A DNA stretch of 64,000 bases from the NCBI GenBank assembly GCA_946404405.1, contig CAMJDL010000001.1, forward strand, positions 1-64,000. Reading direction: 5' to 3'. A program made the translations under genes and the position numbers. Below the pieces are notes generated by a model, which did not search any database, was not told the origin of the DNA, and was given only the letters and a program-made list of their open reading frames with translations. Of the stretch, positions 17,153 through 26,719 are shown one piece after another. The stretch's first letter is position 1. Every line of letters begins with the position of its first letter. Source of the DNA: an uncultured Prevotella sp. Its GTDB lineage: Bacteria; Bacteroidota; Bacteroidia; Bacteroidales; Bacteroidaceae.

Positions 17153-20100
17153 TTAGTAGCTTATTTCAATATGACAGTCGGTTACTCCTGATGGTACCAG
17201 ACGGTCGTTGGGCTTGGCCAGCTGATGGGTCTGCCAAGTGATACGTTCAGCCTCGGGAAGATTGGCATCGCCGACTAAGCGGTTCCACAGGGTGTTGCAG
17301 ACACGCAACTCTATCTGATTCTTGCCTTTCTTCAGCTGCTTGGTGATGTCGATGTCCCACGGAGAACACCATACTATGCCGGCAGACTGTCCGTTGATTA
17401 TGACTTCTGCGGCAGCGTTCAATAGTGAAAGGCTGAGGCGATAAGTAGCTCGTTTGTCTTTTTTGTTTAACTTAAAGGTGTTCCTATAAATAGCTGTACC
17501 AGAGAAATACTTGATACGCAGGTCGTCGTGTTTTGTCCAGTCGGTAGGGGTAGGGAAGAAGACTGGTGCCGAAGGGCCGCCCATAGTAGTATCGAAGTAT
17601 ACTTGCCAAGGTTGGTCGATAACAACAGGTGCGGAAGTTTTTGCTGTTGTAGCACTTGCCCCAATGCTATTTTTCTGGTTACTCAATATAATAAAATAGG
17701 ATTCGCGCGCATGGAGCGTTAGGTCGATGGTAGTACGATTTTTCTCTGCTGTCATTGCAAGTGGTGTACGCTCACCTGTCACAGGATTCCACAGTTCTGC
17801 CAATGAGGCTTTTGTGCGGAAACGGAAGCAGTCGCTGACATCCTTGTCACTATGGTTGTTGAGGAAGTAGATATCCTCATTGTCTGTTTTGCGATGGCAG
17901 AAATAGAGGCTCTTAGCTTTGGGAGCATCCACATCGGGCACGAGTCCTGCCTCACGAATAGCTTCTGACAATGAGTGGTTGTCAGTTTGCGGATCATAGA
18001 CAGGAACGCCCTGACGGCGGAAGGTTTCAATAAGTTCTCTTACCTCTTCCCTCTCCCCTCTTCCATCTGACGGCAGTATCATCATGCTATAGCTTACTCC
18101 ATCAGGCAACACAATGCGTCCATTCTTCGCCGTCATGCGGTTCTTGAGGGCATCGGTAGTAAAGGCATCGAAGTCATAACCTTGCGGGAAGGCCGGCAGC
18201 TTATGTCCCAGGATTCGGACAGGAATATCATCACCCAGATAAAGGCAGAAATCGCTGACAGGCTTACCCTGACGCAGCATCCACGAACAGCGAGCCTGAT
18301 AATCCCAGAACGGTTTGCTCACAGGCCACAAGGTATTCAGGCGGTTCAGCACATACTGCCGTCCGTTGGCAGTACTGATTTTTAGAGGTGAGCGAACCCT
18401 TACCCATGGTTGGTAGGCAACGGCACACACTACGAATTCGTTGATTCCGTAAGCGTAGGCATAGTCGGCCAGATTCTTTATATCAGCCAAAGTATGCTTG
18501 TAGGTAACGTCGGTATAAGCCTCGCCCGATGCAATCTGCTTGCCATAGAGATGGGCTGCCGATGAGCAGTCTTTGATGTCGTAGTTGCCCTCCGTCTGAT
18601 AGCCCCAGAACTCAGCCTGCGGCTTGTCAACAAGGCGTTTCACGCCAACTGCGTCACCCGCCATACATAGCGCACCGCCGATGGCTTGAGCCGTAAGTAC
18701 CAGCCCCTCGCTGCGGCACAGGCGGTTGAACTCTCCGAAATAGCGGTCTGTGATGAGGTCGTTGATGGTGTGGCGAAGGTCAAAAAGGAATTGTGCCGAC
18801 TCCTCTGCCGAACCAACCATATATCCCGCCATCACAGGCAGATACTTCTGCATGTCGTAGCCCCTGAGAGTGCGGAATTCCTGCGGCATGTTTGCCGTCC
18901 AGTTCTGCGGACCAGCCTCGTGGCTATCCATGCAGATGCCCGTCAGCAGTCCGTTGTGAGCACGCAATGTGTCGATGATGGGTTTTACGTAGCTCTGCCA
19001 CTGCAGGCGGGCACCATCTACAGACAGTTTATCACACTCAAAGCCCAGTGCCTCTTTCCTGCCGTGCTTGGTATGTCCGCCCGTTGAGGCAGCAAACAGA
19101 CGCAGAACGAGCCACTTGCCCTTGGGGCAGTTCTTCCACATTACTACGCCCTTGTCATCACAAGAGGAAGTGAGATCTATGGCCTGTGAGAAATCGATAA
19201 TCTCGTCCTTCGTATATTGCGGCGTGCGGTCAGTCTCCATCAGCTCTGATACGAAGCTCGCCTTCTCCTGCCACACATCCACGCAAGCCCGTGAAGAGAT
19301 AACCATGTTGCCGAAGGCCAGCTGGTCGTCGCTCTTCATACCTGAGGCCCATCCTGTCAGCATTATGCGAAAATAGCGTCCCTTGGTGGTTGGGAATGCC
19401 AGAGTCTGCTCTTTGCTGCCGCCCAGATTCTGGTATTTCGGACGCAGGCTGCAAACCTTGCGGTAGTTCACACCATCGTCAGACACCTGCAGCTCACCGA
19501 TGTCCGGCAGGTTGCGATATCCGCAGCCAAAGAAGCTTCCCTCCTGATATATGCCGTTGGTGGGGTGCATTTCAAAGTGTGACTTCGGCACCTGCATCGA
19601 CGAAGTGCGGGCCTTGCCACGAGCTCCTGTAACATAGGTTATGCTGCGTGCAGTGAAAGCTTTTCCGAAGTCGATAGTGATGTAATGAGTCTGCTTAGGG
19701 TCGGACAGTTTTACTACAGAATCCTCGCTGAACACCTGTCGCGAGTCACCCATGAGCTGTTCGTTGTAGGGGACAGCTAGCACAGCGACCGTCTTTTGCC
19801 AGTTTCCGGGAGTTTTTCTGGCAGGCAGCTGAAACTTCACGTCAGGCGTCTTTCCGTCAACCTCTAGCATCATATCCTGACTTGCTAGCCGCTGCATGCT
19901 CTTGTCGGGCGTAATCCAGCGCCCTCCTGCCACATAGCCGTTGCTGCTGTTGGCCTCGAAGTTGATGCCGATGCGCTTGGCTTCTTGTGAGGAGAAGATT
20001 ATCTCGTCCCACCACTCAGGCGAGAACACCTTGAAAGCTCCTTCTCCATCGCCATGCACCTGGTCGTAATATATCACACCGCCTACGCCGGCCTTCTTGA

Positions 20101-20281
20101 AGGCTTCCAGATCGGCAGTGATGCCCTCGTGGATTCCTACTGTCTCGCCATGAAACCACCACACCTTAGTGCGGGCAGAGTCCTGAGGATGGTCGAACCC
20201 CCATTCAAGACTGCTCTGTGCTGTCGATGCCGTTGCTGTTGCCAAGAGACCAAAGATCCATGTACCGATTCTTTTCTTCAT
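17153..20281 (-). CDS. Secreted alpha-L-rhamnosidase, GH106 family
   Basis: 1042 residues; signal peptide MKKRIGTWIFGLLATATAST. The body matches the GH106 pattern: VWWFHGETVGIHEGITADLE, AGVGGVIYYDQVHG, EANSSNGYVAGGRWITPDKS, a discoidin-like insertion (SDDGVNYRKVCSL) and a C-terminal beta-sandwich. It should release terminal rhamnose from pectin oligosaccharides made by the PL4 and PL11 lyases. It lacks the C-terminal sorting tail of its neighbours, so it is probably periplasmic. Residues 739-750 (SDGRGEREEVRE region) are encoded by a 7-bp tandem array at 18034-18068, read in frame. Own promoter at 20326-20333. Confidence 0.85.
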   Translation of the reverse strand: MKKRIGTWIFGLLATATASTAQSSLEWGFDHPQDSARTKVWWFHGETVGIHEGITADLEAFKKAGVGGVIYYDQVHGDGEGAFKVFSPEWWDEIIFSSQEAKRIGINFEANSSNGYVAGGRWITPDKSMQRLASQDMMLEVDGKTPDVKFQLPARKTPGNWQKTVAVLAVPYNEQLMGDSRQVFSEDSVVKLSDPKQTHYITIDFGKAFTARSITYVTGARGKARTSSMQVPKSHFEMHPTNGIYQEGSFFGCGYRNLPDIGELQVSDDGVNYRKVCSLRPKYQNLGGSKEQTLAFPTTKGRYFRIMLTGWASGMKSDDQLAFGNMVISSRACVDVWQEKASFVSELMETDRTPQYTKDEIIDFSQAIDLTSSCDDKGVVMWKNCPKGKWLVLRLFAASTGGHTKHGRKEALGFECDKLSVDGARLQWQSYVKPIIDTLRAHNGLLTGICMDSHEAGPQNWTANMPQEFRTLRGYDMQKYLPVMAGYMVGSAEESAQFLFDLRHTINDLITDRYFGEFNRLCRSEGLVLTAQAIGGALCMAGDAVGVKRLVDKPQAEFWGYQTEGNYDIKDCSSAAHLYGKQIASGEAYTDVTYKHTLADIKNLADYAYAYGINEFVVCAVAYQPWVRVRSPLKISTANGRQYVLNRLNTLWPVSKPFWDYQARCSWMLRQGKPVSDFCLYLGDDIPVRILGHKLPAFPQGYDFDAFTTDALKNRMTAKNGRIVLPDGVSYSMMILPSDGRGEREEVRELIETFRRQGVPVYDPQTDNHSLSEAIREAGLVPDVDAPKAKSLYFCHRKTDNEDIYFLNNHSDKDVSDCFRFRTKASLAELWNPVTGERTPLAMTAEKNRTTIDLTLHARESYFIILSNQKNSIGASATTAKTSAPVVIDQPWQVYFDTTMGGPSAPVFFPTPTDWTKHDDLRIKYFSGTAIYRNTFKLNKKDKRATYRLSLSLLNAAAEVIINGQSAGIVWCSPWDIDITKQLKKGKNQIELRVCNTLWNRLVGDANLPEAERITWQTHQLAKPNDRLVPSGVTDCHIEISY
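18034..18068. repeat. Five-unit heptamer array inside the GH106 gene
   Basis: Units GTTCTCT, TACCTCT, TCCCTCT, CCCCTCT and TCCATCT lie end to end. On the coding strand this is GAnGnnA-type DNA encoding an Arg/Glu-rich stretch, in frame. Confidence 0.7.
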
Positions 20282-20325
20282 AACACTTATCGCTGTTTTC
20301 GTTTTGTTTTGATAAATCTACGGTG

Positions 20326-20333
20326 CAAAGGTA
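20326..20333 (-). promoter_or_regulatory. -7 box for the GH106 gene
   Basis: The minus strand reads TACCTTTG followed by C, 44 nt upstream of the start at 20281. Confidence 0.7.
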
Positions 20334-20354
20334 AGACATTTATATGATTACGCA

Positions 20355-20390
20355 AGGGCATATATGTGCACAAAAGTATAAATATGTAGT
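20355..20390 (-). promoter_or_regulatory. Operator copies for the GH106 promoter
   Basis: The minus-strand proximal copy TGCACATATATGCCCT (20370-20355) lies exactly 21 nt before the -7 box. The distal, weak copy ACTACATATTTATACT (20390-20375) lies at the 20-bp pitch. Confidence 0.6.
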
Positions 20391-20406
20391 AAAAAAGTCG
20401 TGATAA

Positions 20407-20442
20407 TGCACAAAAATACCCTAAAATATACAATTCGTCCCC
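20407..20442 (+). promoter_or_regulatory. Operator copies for the GH2 promoter
   Basis: The plus-strand distal copy TGCACAAAAATACCCT (20407-20422) is a full match. The proximal copy TATACAATTCGTCCCC (20427-20442) is degenerate but sits at the canonical 21 nt before the -7 box and 20 bp from the strong copy. Confidence 0.6.
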
Positions 20443-20463
20443 TTGAAGGCATGACATAATAGG

Positions 20464-20471
20464 TAATTTTG
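20464..20471 (+). promoter_or_regulatory. -7 box for the GH2 gene
   Basis: TAATTTTG followed by C, 28 nt before the ATG at 20500. It is divergent from the GH106 promoter. Confidence 0.65.
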
Positions 20472-20499
20472 CCGTCAAATCACTAAAGACTCGTTTTTT

Positions 20500-22905
20500 A
20501 TGTACAAAAGACAATTAACATGGGTAGTGCTTTTTGCGGCACTTTGGATGACAGCCTTCCCCCTGAAGGCTGCCGAGAGAGAGGAAATCTTGTTCAATTT
20601 CGACTGGAAGTTCAAGTTGGGCGAAACGGCCAATGCTGAAAAGACTGACTTCGACGACAGCAATTGGCGCATGCTCGACTTGCCCCACGACTACCAGATT
20701 GAGATGCCGTGGAACGACAAGGCCAACCGTAGCCGTGGCTTTAAGGATATGTCGACTGGCTGGTATCGTAAGACCTTTGATGCCGACCCAGCTTGGCGCG
20801 GACGTCGTGTCATCATCGACTTCGAGGGCATCATGCTACATGGCGATGCCTATCTGAACGGCAAGAAGATTGGCGGCACAGACTATGGCTACCTAGGTTT
20901 CGAATCTGACGTCACCAGATTGCTTAAATATGGCAGCAAGAATGTGCTGGCAGTCCACTGCTCCACTGGCGAGTCGAAGAATTCGCGATGGTATACAGGT
21001 GGAGGCCTGTATCGCGACGTACATGTCATATTAAAGGATACAATCAGTATTGCCCGTCATGGCATTTTCGTCCAAACTCCCAAGGTAACGGACGCAGAGG
21101 CCACGGTGAGTGTGCAGGTGGAGATAGAGGGTATCAAGAACAAGAAGTTGCCCTTGATGGTAGAGACTGTGATATACGCCCCTGATGGTTCGCAAGTAGG
21201 TACTGCAAGCATTGCTGCCCCCCAGGACAATAAACAGCCTACCGTAGAAGTACAGTTGCCGCTGGTGTCCATCGCGAAGCCACAACTGTGGTGGTGCGAA
21301 CAGCCCAACCTGTATTCGGCAGAGGTAAGACTGGTTTTTGACGGGAAAACTATCGATAACGTTCGCCAACGCTTTGGCATCCGTACCGTGGAGTTCTCGC
21401 GCGAATACGGATTCCGACTGAATGGCAAGAAGATATTCCTGCAGGGCATGGCCAACCATCACGACCTGGGTGCTGTGGGTGTGGCAGCCCACGAGGCTGC
21501 TATCAGCCGTATGATTGATCGCATGAAGGCCTTTGGCTTCAACCACATCCGTACGAGCCATAATCCCTATAGCGAGGCTTTCCTGCGACTGGCTGACGAG
21601 AAGGGTATTCTCATTGTCGACGAGCTTTACGACAAATGGAGCAACACGCTGGCATGGGCAGGACGTCGTCCGTGGACAACCATCTGGTGGGAGAACCTGA
21701 TGGAGTGGGTGAAACGTGATCGTAACCATCCCTCTGTCATCATGTGGAGTTTGGGCAACGAACTACAGTTCCAAGAGGAACGCTGCGGTTTCCCCACTCG
21801 AGATTGGGGTATCACTACTTATGACATCATGAATACGATGGTGAAACGTCTAGACCCTACACGCAAGACCACTGTAGCCATGTATCCTGCACGTGCTGGG
21901 GGTATCGTCAAGCATAGCAAGGAATATCGTATAGAAGAGAATATCGTGCCACCAGAATTGGCGCAGCATACAGAAGTAGCTAGCTTTAACTATTGCTGGG
22001 AAGACTATCCGAAGTATATGGAGAAGGCCCCTCACATGATTCTCTATCAGAGTGAGGCAACTACCAATGAACTGACTGCACCATGGGCAGGCATGGACCG
22101 TGACCACATGGTGGGCTTGGCCTATTGGGGAGCTATCGAATATTGGGGCGAGTCGACCATCTGGCCTAAGAAGGGCTGGGACTACTCTTTCTTCAAGCAC
22201 TCGCTGGAGCCTAACTCACAGGCCTATCTCATGAAAACCGTCTTCAAGCCCGAAGAGCCACAAGTTCATATCGGTATTGCAGGAAAAACCGATACCTTGT
22301 GGTGGAACGATATTGTCGTAGGACAGACACGTGTTACGAGCCATTGGAACCGTGAGGCAGGCAAGAAGTATACCGTATATACTTATACAAATGGTGAAGA
22401 GGTAGAACTGCTGGTCAATGGTAAGAGCATGGGCACGAAGAAGAATAACGACAAGCGCAAACCCAATGTAATTACTTGGAAGGATATTCCATATGAGGTA
22501 GGTAATATTACCGCTATAGCCAAAAAAGACGGGAAAGTGTATGCCCAGCATCAGCTGGAAACTACCGGACAACCAGTACGCTTGATGATGGAAACAGAAA
22601 ATGCCAATTGGAAAGGTGATGGCATGGATTTGCAATATGTCCGTGTTTATGCCGTCGATAAGAAAGGTCGCGTGGTGCCTACTGCTGATGGTATTGTTGA
22701 GTTTAGTGTTGATGGAGAGGCGAGCATTATTGCTGTCGACAATGGGGACCACTCCAGCAACGACCTCTTCGATGGCAATCGTAAGCGTCTCTACGAGGGC
22801 TTTGCTATGGCCATCTTGCGTTCGTCACGAAACCCTGGCAAGGTGAAGATAAGCGCCACGTGCAGTGGTTTGAAGGGAATATCAAAAAGTTTAGTCACAA
22901 AATAA
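20500..22905 (+). CDS. Beta-galactosidase-type glycoside hydrolase, GH2 family
   Basis: 801 residues; signal peptide MYKRQLTWVVLFAALWMTAF, then a GH2 sugar-binding domain (FNFDWKFKLGE, LPHDYQIEMPW, GWYRKTF, FEGIMLHGDAYLNG), an Ig-like domain and a TIM barrel (GMANHHDLGAVG, FNHIRTSHNPYSEAF). The acid/base is Glu421 in SLGNEL and the nucleophile Glu519 in LYQSEAT. The C-terminus has DUF4982-like and Ig-like domains. It probably removes beta-galactose from RG-I side chains. It is divergently transcribed from GH106 and shares the locus operator; the regulator gene follows 51 nt downstream. Confidence 0.88.
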   Translation: MYKRQLTWVVLFAALWMTAFPLKAAEREEILFNFDWKFKLGETANAEKTDFDDSNWRMLDLPHDYQIEMPWNDKANRSRGFKDMSTGWYRKTFDADPAWRGRRVIIDFEGIMLHGDAYLNGKKIGGTDYGYLGFESDVTRLLKYGSKNVLAVHCSTGESKNSRWYTGGGLYRDVHVILKDTISIARHGIFVQTPKVTDAEATVSVQVEIEGIKNKKLPLMVETVIYAPDGSQVGTASIAAPQDNKQPTVEVQLPLVSIAKPQLWWCEQPNLYSAEVRLVFDGKTIDNVRQRFGIRTVEFSREYGFRLNGKKIFLQGMANHHDLGAVGVAAHEAAISRMIDRMKAFGFNHIRTSHNPYSEAFLRLADEKGILIVDELYDKWSNTLAWAGRRPWTTIWWENLMEWVKRDRNHPSVIMWSLGNELQFQEERCGFPTRDWGITTYDIMNTMVKRLDPTRKTTVAMYPARAGGIVKHSKEYRIEENIVPPELAQHTEVASFNYCWEDYPKYMEKAPHMILYQSEATTNELTAPWAGMDRDHMVGLAYWGAIEYWGESTIWPKKGWDYSFFKHSLEPNSQAYLMKTVFKPEEPQVHIGIAGKTDTLWWNDIVVGQTRVTSHWNREAGKKYTVYTYTNGEEVELLVNGKSMGTKKNNDKRKPNVITWKDIPYEVGNITAIAKKDGKVYAQHQLETTGQPVRLMMETENANWKGDGMDLQYVRVYAVDKKGRVVPTADGIVEFSVDGEASIIAVDNGDHSSNDLFDGNRKRLYEGFAMAILRSSRNPGKVKISATCSGLKGISKSLVTK

Positions 22906-22942
22906 ATTAAGGAAAATCTTTCAATATCTCACTTTTTTTTCA

Positions 22943-22950
22943 TAACTTTG
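22943..22950 (+). promoter_or_regulatory. -7 box for the hybrid regulator gene
   Basis: TAACTTTG followed by C ends only 6 nt before the ATG at 22957, so the transcript would be leaderless or nearly so. It lacks the TRCACA-N6-CCCT operator. Confidence 0.55.
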
Positions 22951-22956
22951 CCAACA

Positions 22957-25900
22957 ATGAAGATTTTGCTTGTCATATTACTAACCTTGTGTACACTGCC
23001 TATTGAAGCTGTGGAGATATACTCGCGCAAGTTGAACACATCAAACGGACTGCCCGATGACAATATACGTTCTTTGGCGCAAGATGACAAAGGTTTCATT
23101 TGGATGGGTACGCCTACGGGATTATATCGCTACGACGGCTATTTTTTCACAACCTATAAATATGCCGAAACGGGCAATATGCGCCTGCTGAACAATAACC
23201 ATATCAGTGGTTGCTATCGACTTGCTGACGGACGGATGCTTTTCAGCGAGAAGGGCGGTCTGTACTCTGTTTTTGACACCAAGCGTAATATGTTTGTCGA
23301 TATGCCTGTTGGCGATATGGAACAGATGTATCGGCAAATACGCCAGCATGATATCCCGCAGAAGGTTATGGAACGCTACTGGCATATTCTGGAGAATGGC
23401 GGTAATTGTATTGGTGATAATCTTGGTAACAGCATCGTACTGGACCGTTCGGGACAGATATGGTTTATTGACCGCAGGACAGGCGAGAACATTCACATGA
23501 CAGTATTCGATGAGCAGCTGTTCAGCGTCATCAGCAGTTTGAAGTATAAAGTTCAGACGTCAGAGCGTACTGGACTTATTTGGGTGTCTACCAATGGATG
23601 CGGTATCACTGTCTATGACCGCAATACGCATGAAGAGCATCATATTCGCCAGTCGTCAGGACTTATCTCTACAGACTATATTCAGGATATTTGTCTTGAT
23701 AAGAACGATAACCTATGGGCTGCCGACGAGTTTCATGGGGTGGTGTGTCTGAATGCAGTCACAAAGCAGAGTGTAACACGATTGTTGGAACCGCTTTCGA
23801 GTGGTCTGCGAAGCAATCAGGTACGTGTCATGCATCGGGTAAACGACTCATTACTTTGGCTTGCTAATACACAAGGTAGTGTGTATCAGGTTGATGCACG
23901 GCTGAATGTTAAGAAAGTGATGGATAAGATTGATGTGCACTGTATGACGACAGATCGGAGTGGCAACGTGTGGATAGGTACTCGTACACAAGGTCTTCGT
24001 TTGCCTGATGGTACGTGGTTGTCTGCAGCCGGCGATGCTATCGCTTCACTGTCGTCCAACAATGTGTCTGCTCTTCTCTATGATATGGAAGACCATCTGT
24101 GGGTGGGTTGTGAAGATGCCCGTCTAGATGTTATAGATTTCAAGGGTCAGCACCCTGTCGTCCGTCATTTCCTCCCCAAAAATGCCTCGCCCAAGGTCAT
24201 TGTTACCGATAAGAAAGGATATATGTGGGTCGGTACCAAGACCGGTTTGTACAAATTCAAGCCTCGTCAGTTGCTTGCCGACAGCACTAAATATGAACAG
24301 CCTATGGCTACTGCTGATATCAAGTACAGTGATGTTAATTGTATCTATGAAGACCCCCAGGGACGTTTGTGGATTGGTACCAGCGGTGACGGCTTATACC
24401 GTACCGATGATGCAGGTGCGACATTTTCCCATATCACGATGGCTGACGGTTTGATAGGTAACGAAATTCAGTCGTTGTATGCCACTCACGATGGCACGCT
24501 ATGGGTGGCGACGACCAAAGGTATTACACGCTATCAGATAAGTGATGGTCATTGCCAGTATATCTACAACGAGCGAAACCTGTTGCGTAACTATTATGCT
24601 GAGGGCTGTGTCAGTACCACGATGGATAATCGTATGGTTTTCGGTACCAATCAAGGTATCGTACTATACAACATTAACACCCGAAATGACGATGCTCGCC
24701 ACATAGAACCAGCTGTTACTGATGTGTTGGTGAATGGCGCGTCGATAGGTCCTGCTGAAGGACAGGTGGAGTTGCCTTATGATCAGAATTCACTGACTTT
24801 TCATTTCTCTACTTTCTCGTATAGTGGCTCTACGCGCTATTCGTATATGCTTGATGACTACGACCGTCAATGGAGTGAACCTTCGCCATATAGCTTTGCC
24901 AGCTATAAGAATCTGCCGCCTGGCAAGTATACACTATATATCAAGACCTATGATAACAATATCCTTGGTACGTCTTCTCAACAACTCATTATTGTTATTC
25001 GGCATCCGTGGTGGCTTACGTGGTGGGCTTTCCTTATCTATTTTGTTGTGGCAGCTGCCTTGGGTTACGCCGTCTATCGCCAACTGCGCACGGTTTACAA
25101 CCTGCGACGTCGCATCAGTATTGAACGCGAACTGACAGAGTACAAACTTCTGTTCTTTACCAATATCTCTCATGAGTTCCGTACACCTCTGACTATTATA
25201 CGCGGCGCAATGGAGCGAATCCGTAGTGTGGCACAAGTACCGAGTGAGATGCGCCAGCCGCTGAGCAGTATGGGTAAGAGTGTCGATCGCATGCTTCGTC
25301 TCATCAATCAACTCTTGGAGTTCCGTAAGATGCAGAACGGCAAACTGCGTCTGGCTTTGGAGGATACCGATATTGTAGCTTTCGTGAAAGACATTATCTA
25401 CGACTTTAACGATATGGCCGATGCCAAGCACATCAGTTATACGTTCCTGCCCAGTGTAAAATCGTATATGATGCCTATCGACCGGCAACACGTCGACAAG
25501 ATTGTCTATAACCTCTTGTCAAATGCCATCAAGTACACACCTGCTAAGGGTAGTGTTACGGTACGGCTTCGTGTTGAGGACCCGATGCTTACCATTAGTG
25601 TGGAGGATACCGGCGTAGGTATCCCTCCTGAAAAACAGGCGCAGTTGTTCCAGCGCTTTATGCAGAGCAGTTTCTCAAATGACAGTATCGGTATTGGCTT
25701 ACACTTGACGAAGGCCCTTGTTGATACGCATCATGGCACCATCAGCTATGCTTCTGGCAACACTGGTGGCTCTGTGTTTACGGTGCAGTTGCCTACCAAT
25801 CGTGATGTCTATACTGAAGAAGACTTCATTCAGCAGTCTGCCCTGCATGATGCTCAGCAGGAGGCGGTCAAGCAGAAATCTATCAACTATAAGGAACTGG

Positions 25901-26709
25901 CCACTGAACCGATGAATGAACGTCGCGTGCTGATTGTCGAAGACGACATTGACGTAGCGGAATACCTGAAACAACTGCTGGGCCACTATTTTATGGTCAG
26001 TGTGGCCGTCGATGGAAAAGCTGCTTTGGAAGGTATTAACCGTGAAGGTGTTCCGCTTCCCGACCTGATAGTAAGCGATATTATGATGCCAGTGATGAAT
26101 GGCTACGAATTTACCCGGCAGTTGCGTGACAACTTGCGTACTTCCACCATTCCCATCATCCTGCTGACGGCCCTTAACTCCGAAAATACCCATCTGAAGG
26201 GTATCGAGCGCGGTGCTGATGCCTATCTCACTAAGCCTTTCGATCCTAAATTACTCGTTTCTACCTGTCGGCAGTTGCTTGAGCGCTACGACCGTCTGCG
26301 GAATACGACATCAGGGCAACCAGCTACACGTGTTATCGCCCCACCGGAGATTATTGTAGACGAGCGCGACAAGAAGTTGTTAGAGGTTATGAATACGTGG
26401 CTCTACGATCATATAGGCAATCCAATGTTGTCTGTCGATGAGCTCGCTGAGACGATGGGCTATGGACGCTCTGTCTTTTATAAGAAGGTGAAGTCGTTGA
26501 CGGGTCAGACACCAGCCGATTATATCCGTACCCTGCGTATGGACCGTGCTGCAGAACTGTTGCGTGAAGAAACAATTACCGTTGCTGAAGTATGTTATAA
26601 GGTGGGTATTAGCGACCCTCACTATTTCACCAAAATCTTTAAACAGCAGTTTGGTATTTCACCCAAGAAATACCAGCAAGGTAAGAAAAAATCTGAAGAA
26701 AACCAATAG
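22957..26709 (+). CDS. Hybrid two-component system sensor-regulator (HTCS)
   Basis: 1250 residues from the ATG at 22957 (signal-like MKILLVILLTLCTLPIEA). The periplasmic part (about 20-690) has two-bladed-propeller Reg_prop repeats (GLPDDNIRSLAQDDKGFIWM, DRSGNVWIGTRTQGL, EDPQGRLWIGTSGDGLY) and a Y_Y_Y domain. One membrane segment (WWAFLIYFVVAAALGYAVY) leads to a histidine kinase (His739 in SHEFRTPL; N box NLLSNAIKY; DTGVGIP). A receiver follows (Asp1041 in VSDIMMPV; LTA; TKPFD), then an AraC-type helix-turn-helix (LSVDELAETMGYGRSVFYKK, VGISDPHYFTKIFKQQFGIS). This family senses oligosaccharides and activates polysaccharide-utilisation genes. Its position makes it the likely regulator of the pectin locus. 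Confidence 0.93.
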   Translation: MKILLVILLTLCTLPIEAVEIYSRKLNTSNGLPDDNIRSLAQDDKGFIWMGTPTGLYRYDGYFFTTYKYAETGNMRLLNNNHISGCYRLADGRMLFSEKGGLYSVFDTKRNMFVDMPVGDMEQMYRQIRQHDIPQKVMERYWHILENGGNCIGDNLGNSIVLDRSGQIWFIDRRTGENIHMTVFDEQLFSVISSLKYKVQTSERTGLIWVSTNGCGITVYDRNTHEEHHIRQSSGLISTDYIQDICLDKNDNLWAADEFHGVVCLNAVTKQSVTRLLEPLSSGLRSNQVRVMHRVNDSLLWLANTQGSVYQVDARLNVKKVMDKIDVHCMTTDRSGNVWIGTRTQGLRLPDGTWLSAAGDAIASLSSNNVSALLYDMEDHLWVGCEDARLDVIDFKGQHPVVRHFLPKNASPKVIVTDKKGYMWVGTKTGLYKFKPRQLLADSTKYEQPMATADIKYSDVNCIYEDPQGRLWIGTSGDGLYRTDDAGATFSHITMADGLIGNEIQSLYATHDGTLWVATTKGITRYQISDGHCQYIYNERNLLRNYYAEGCVSTTMDNRMVFGTNQGIVLYNINTRNDDARHIEPAVTDVLVNGASIGPAEGQVELPYDQNSLTFHFSTFSYSGSTRYSYMLDDYDRQWSEPSPYSFASYKNLPPGKYTLYIKTYDNNILGTSSQQLIIVIRHPWWLTWWAFLIYFVVAAALGYAVYRQLRTVYNLRRRISIERELTEYKLLFFTNISHEFRTPLTIIRGAMERIRSVAQVPSEMRQPLSSMGKSVDRMLRLINQLLEFRKMQNGKLRLALEDTDIVAFVKDIIYDFNDMADAKHISYTFLPSVKSYMMPIDRQHVDKIVYNLLSNAIKYTPAKGSVTVRLRVEDPMLTISVEDTGVGIPPEKQAQLFQRFMQSSFSNDSIGIGLHLTKALVDTHHGTISYASGNTGGSVFTVQLPTNRDVYTEEDFIQQSALHDAQQEAVKQKSINYKELATEPMNERRVLIVEDDIDVAEYLKQLLGHYFMVSVAVDGKAALEGINREGVPLPDLIVSDIMMPVMNGYEFTRQLRDNLRTSTIPIILLTALNSENTHLKGIERGADAYLTKPFDPKLLVSTCRQLLERYDRLRNTTSGQPATRVIAPPEIIVDERDKKLLEVMNTWLYDHIGNPMLSVDELAETMGYGRSVFYKKVKSLTGQTPADYIRTLRMDRAAELLREETITVAEVCYKVGISDPHYFTKIFKQQFGISPKKYQQGKKKSEENQ

Positions 26710-26719
26710 CCGCAAGTGG

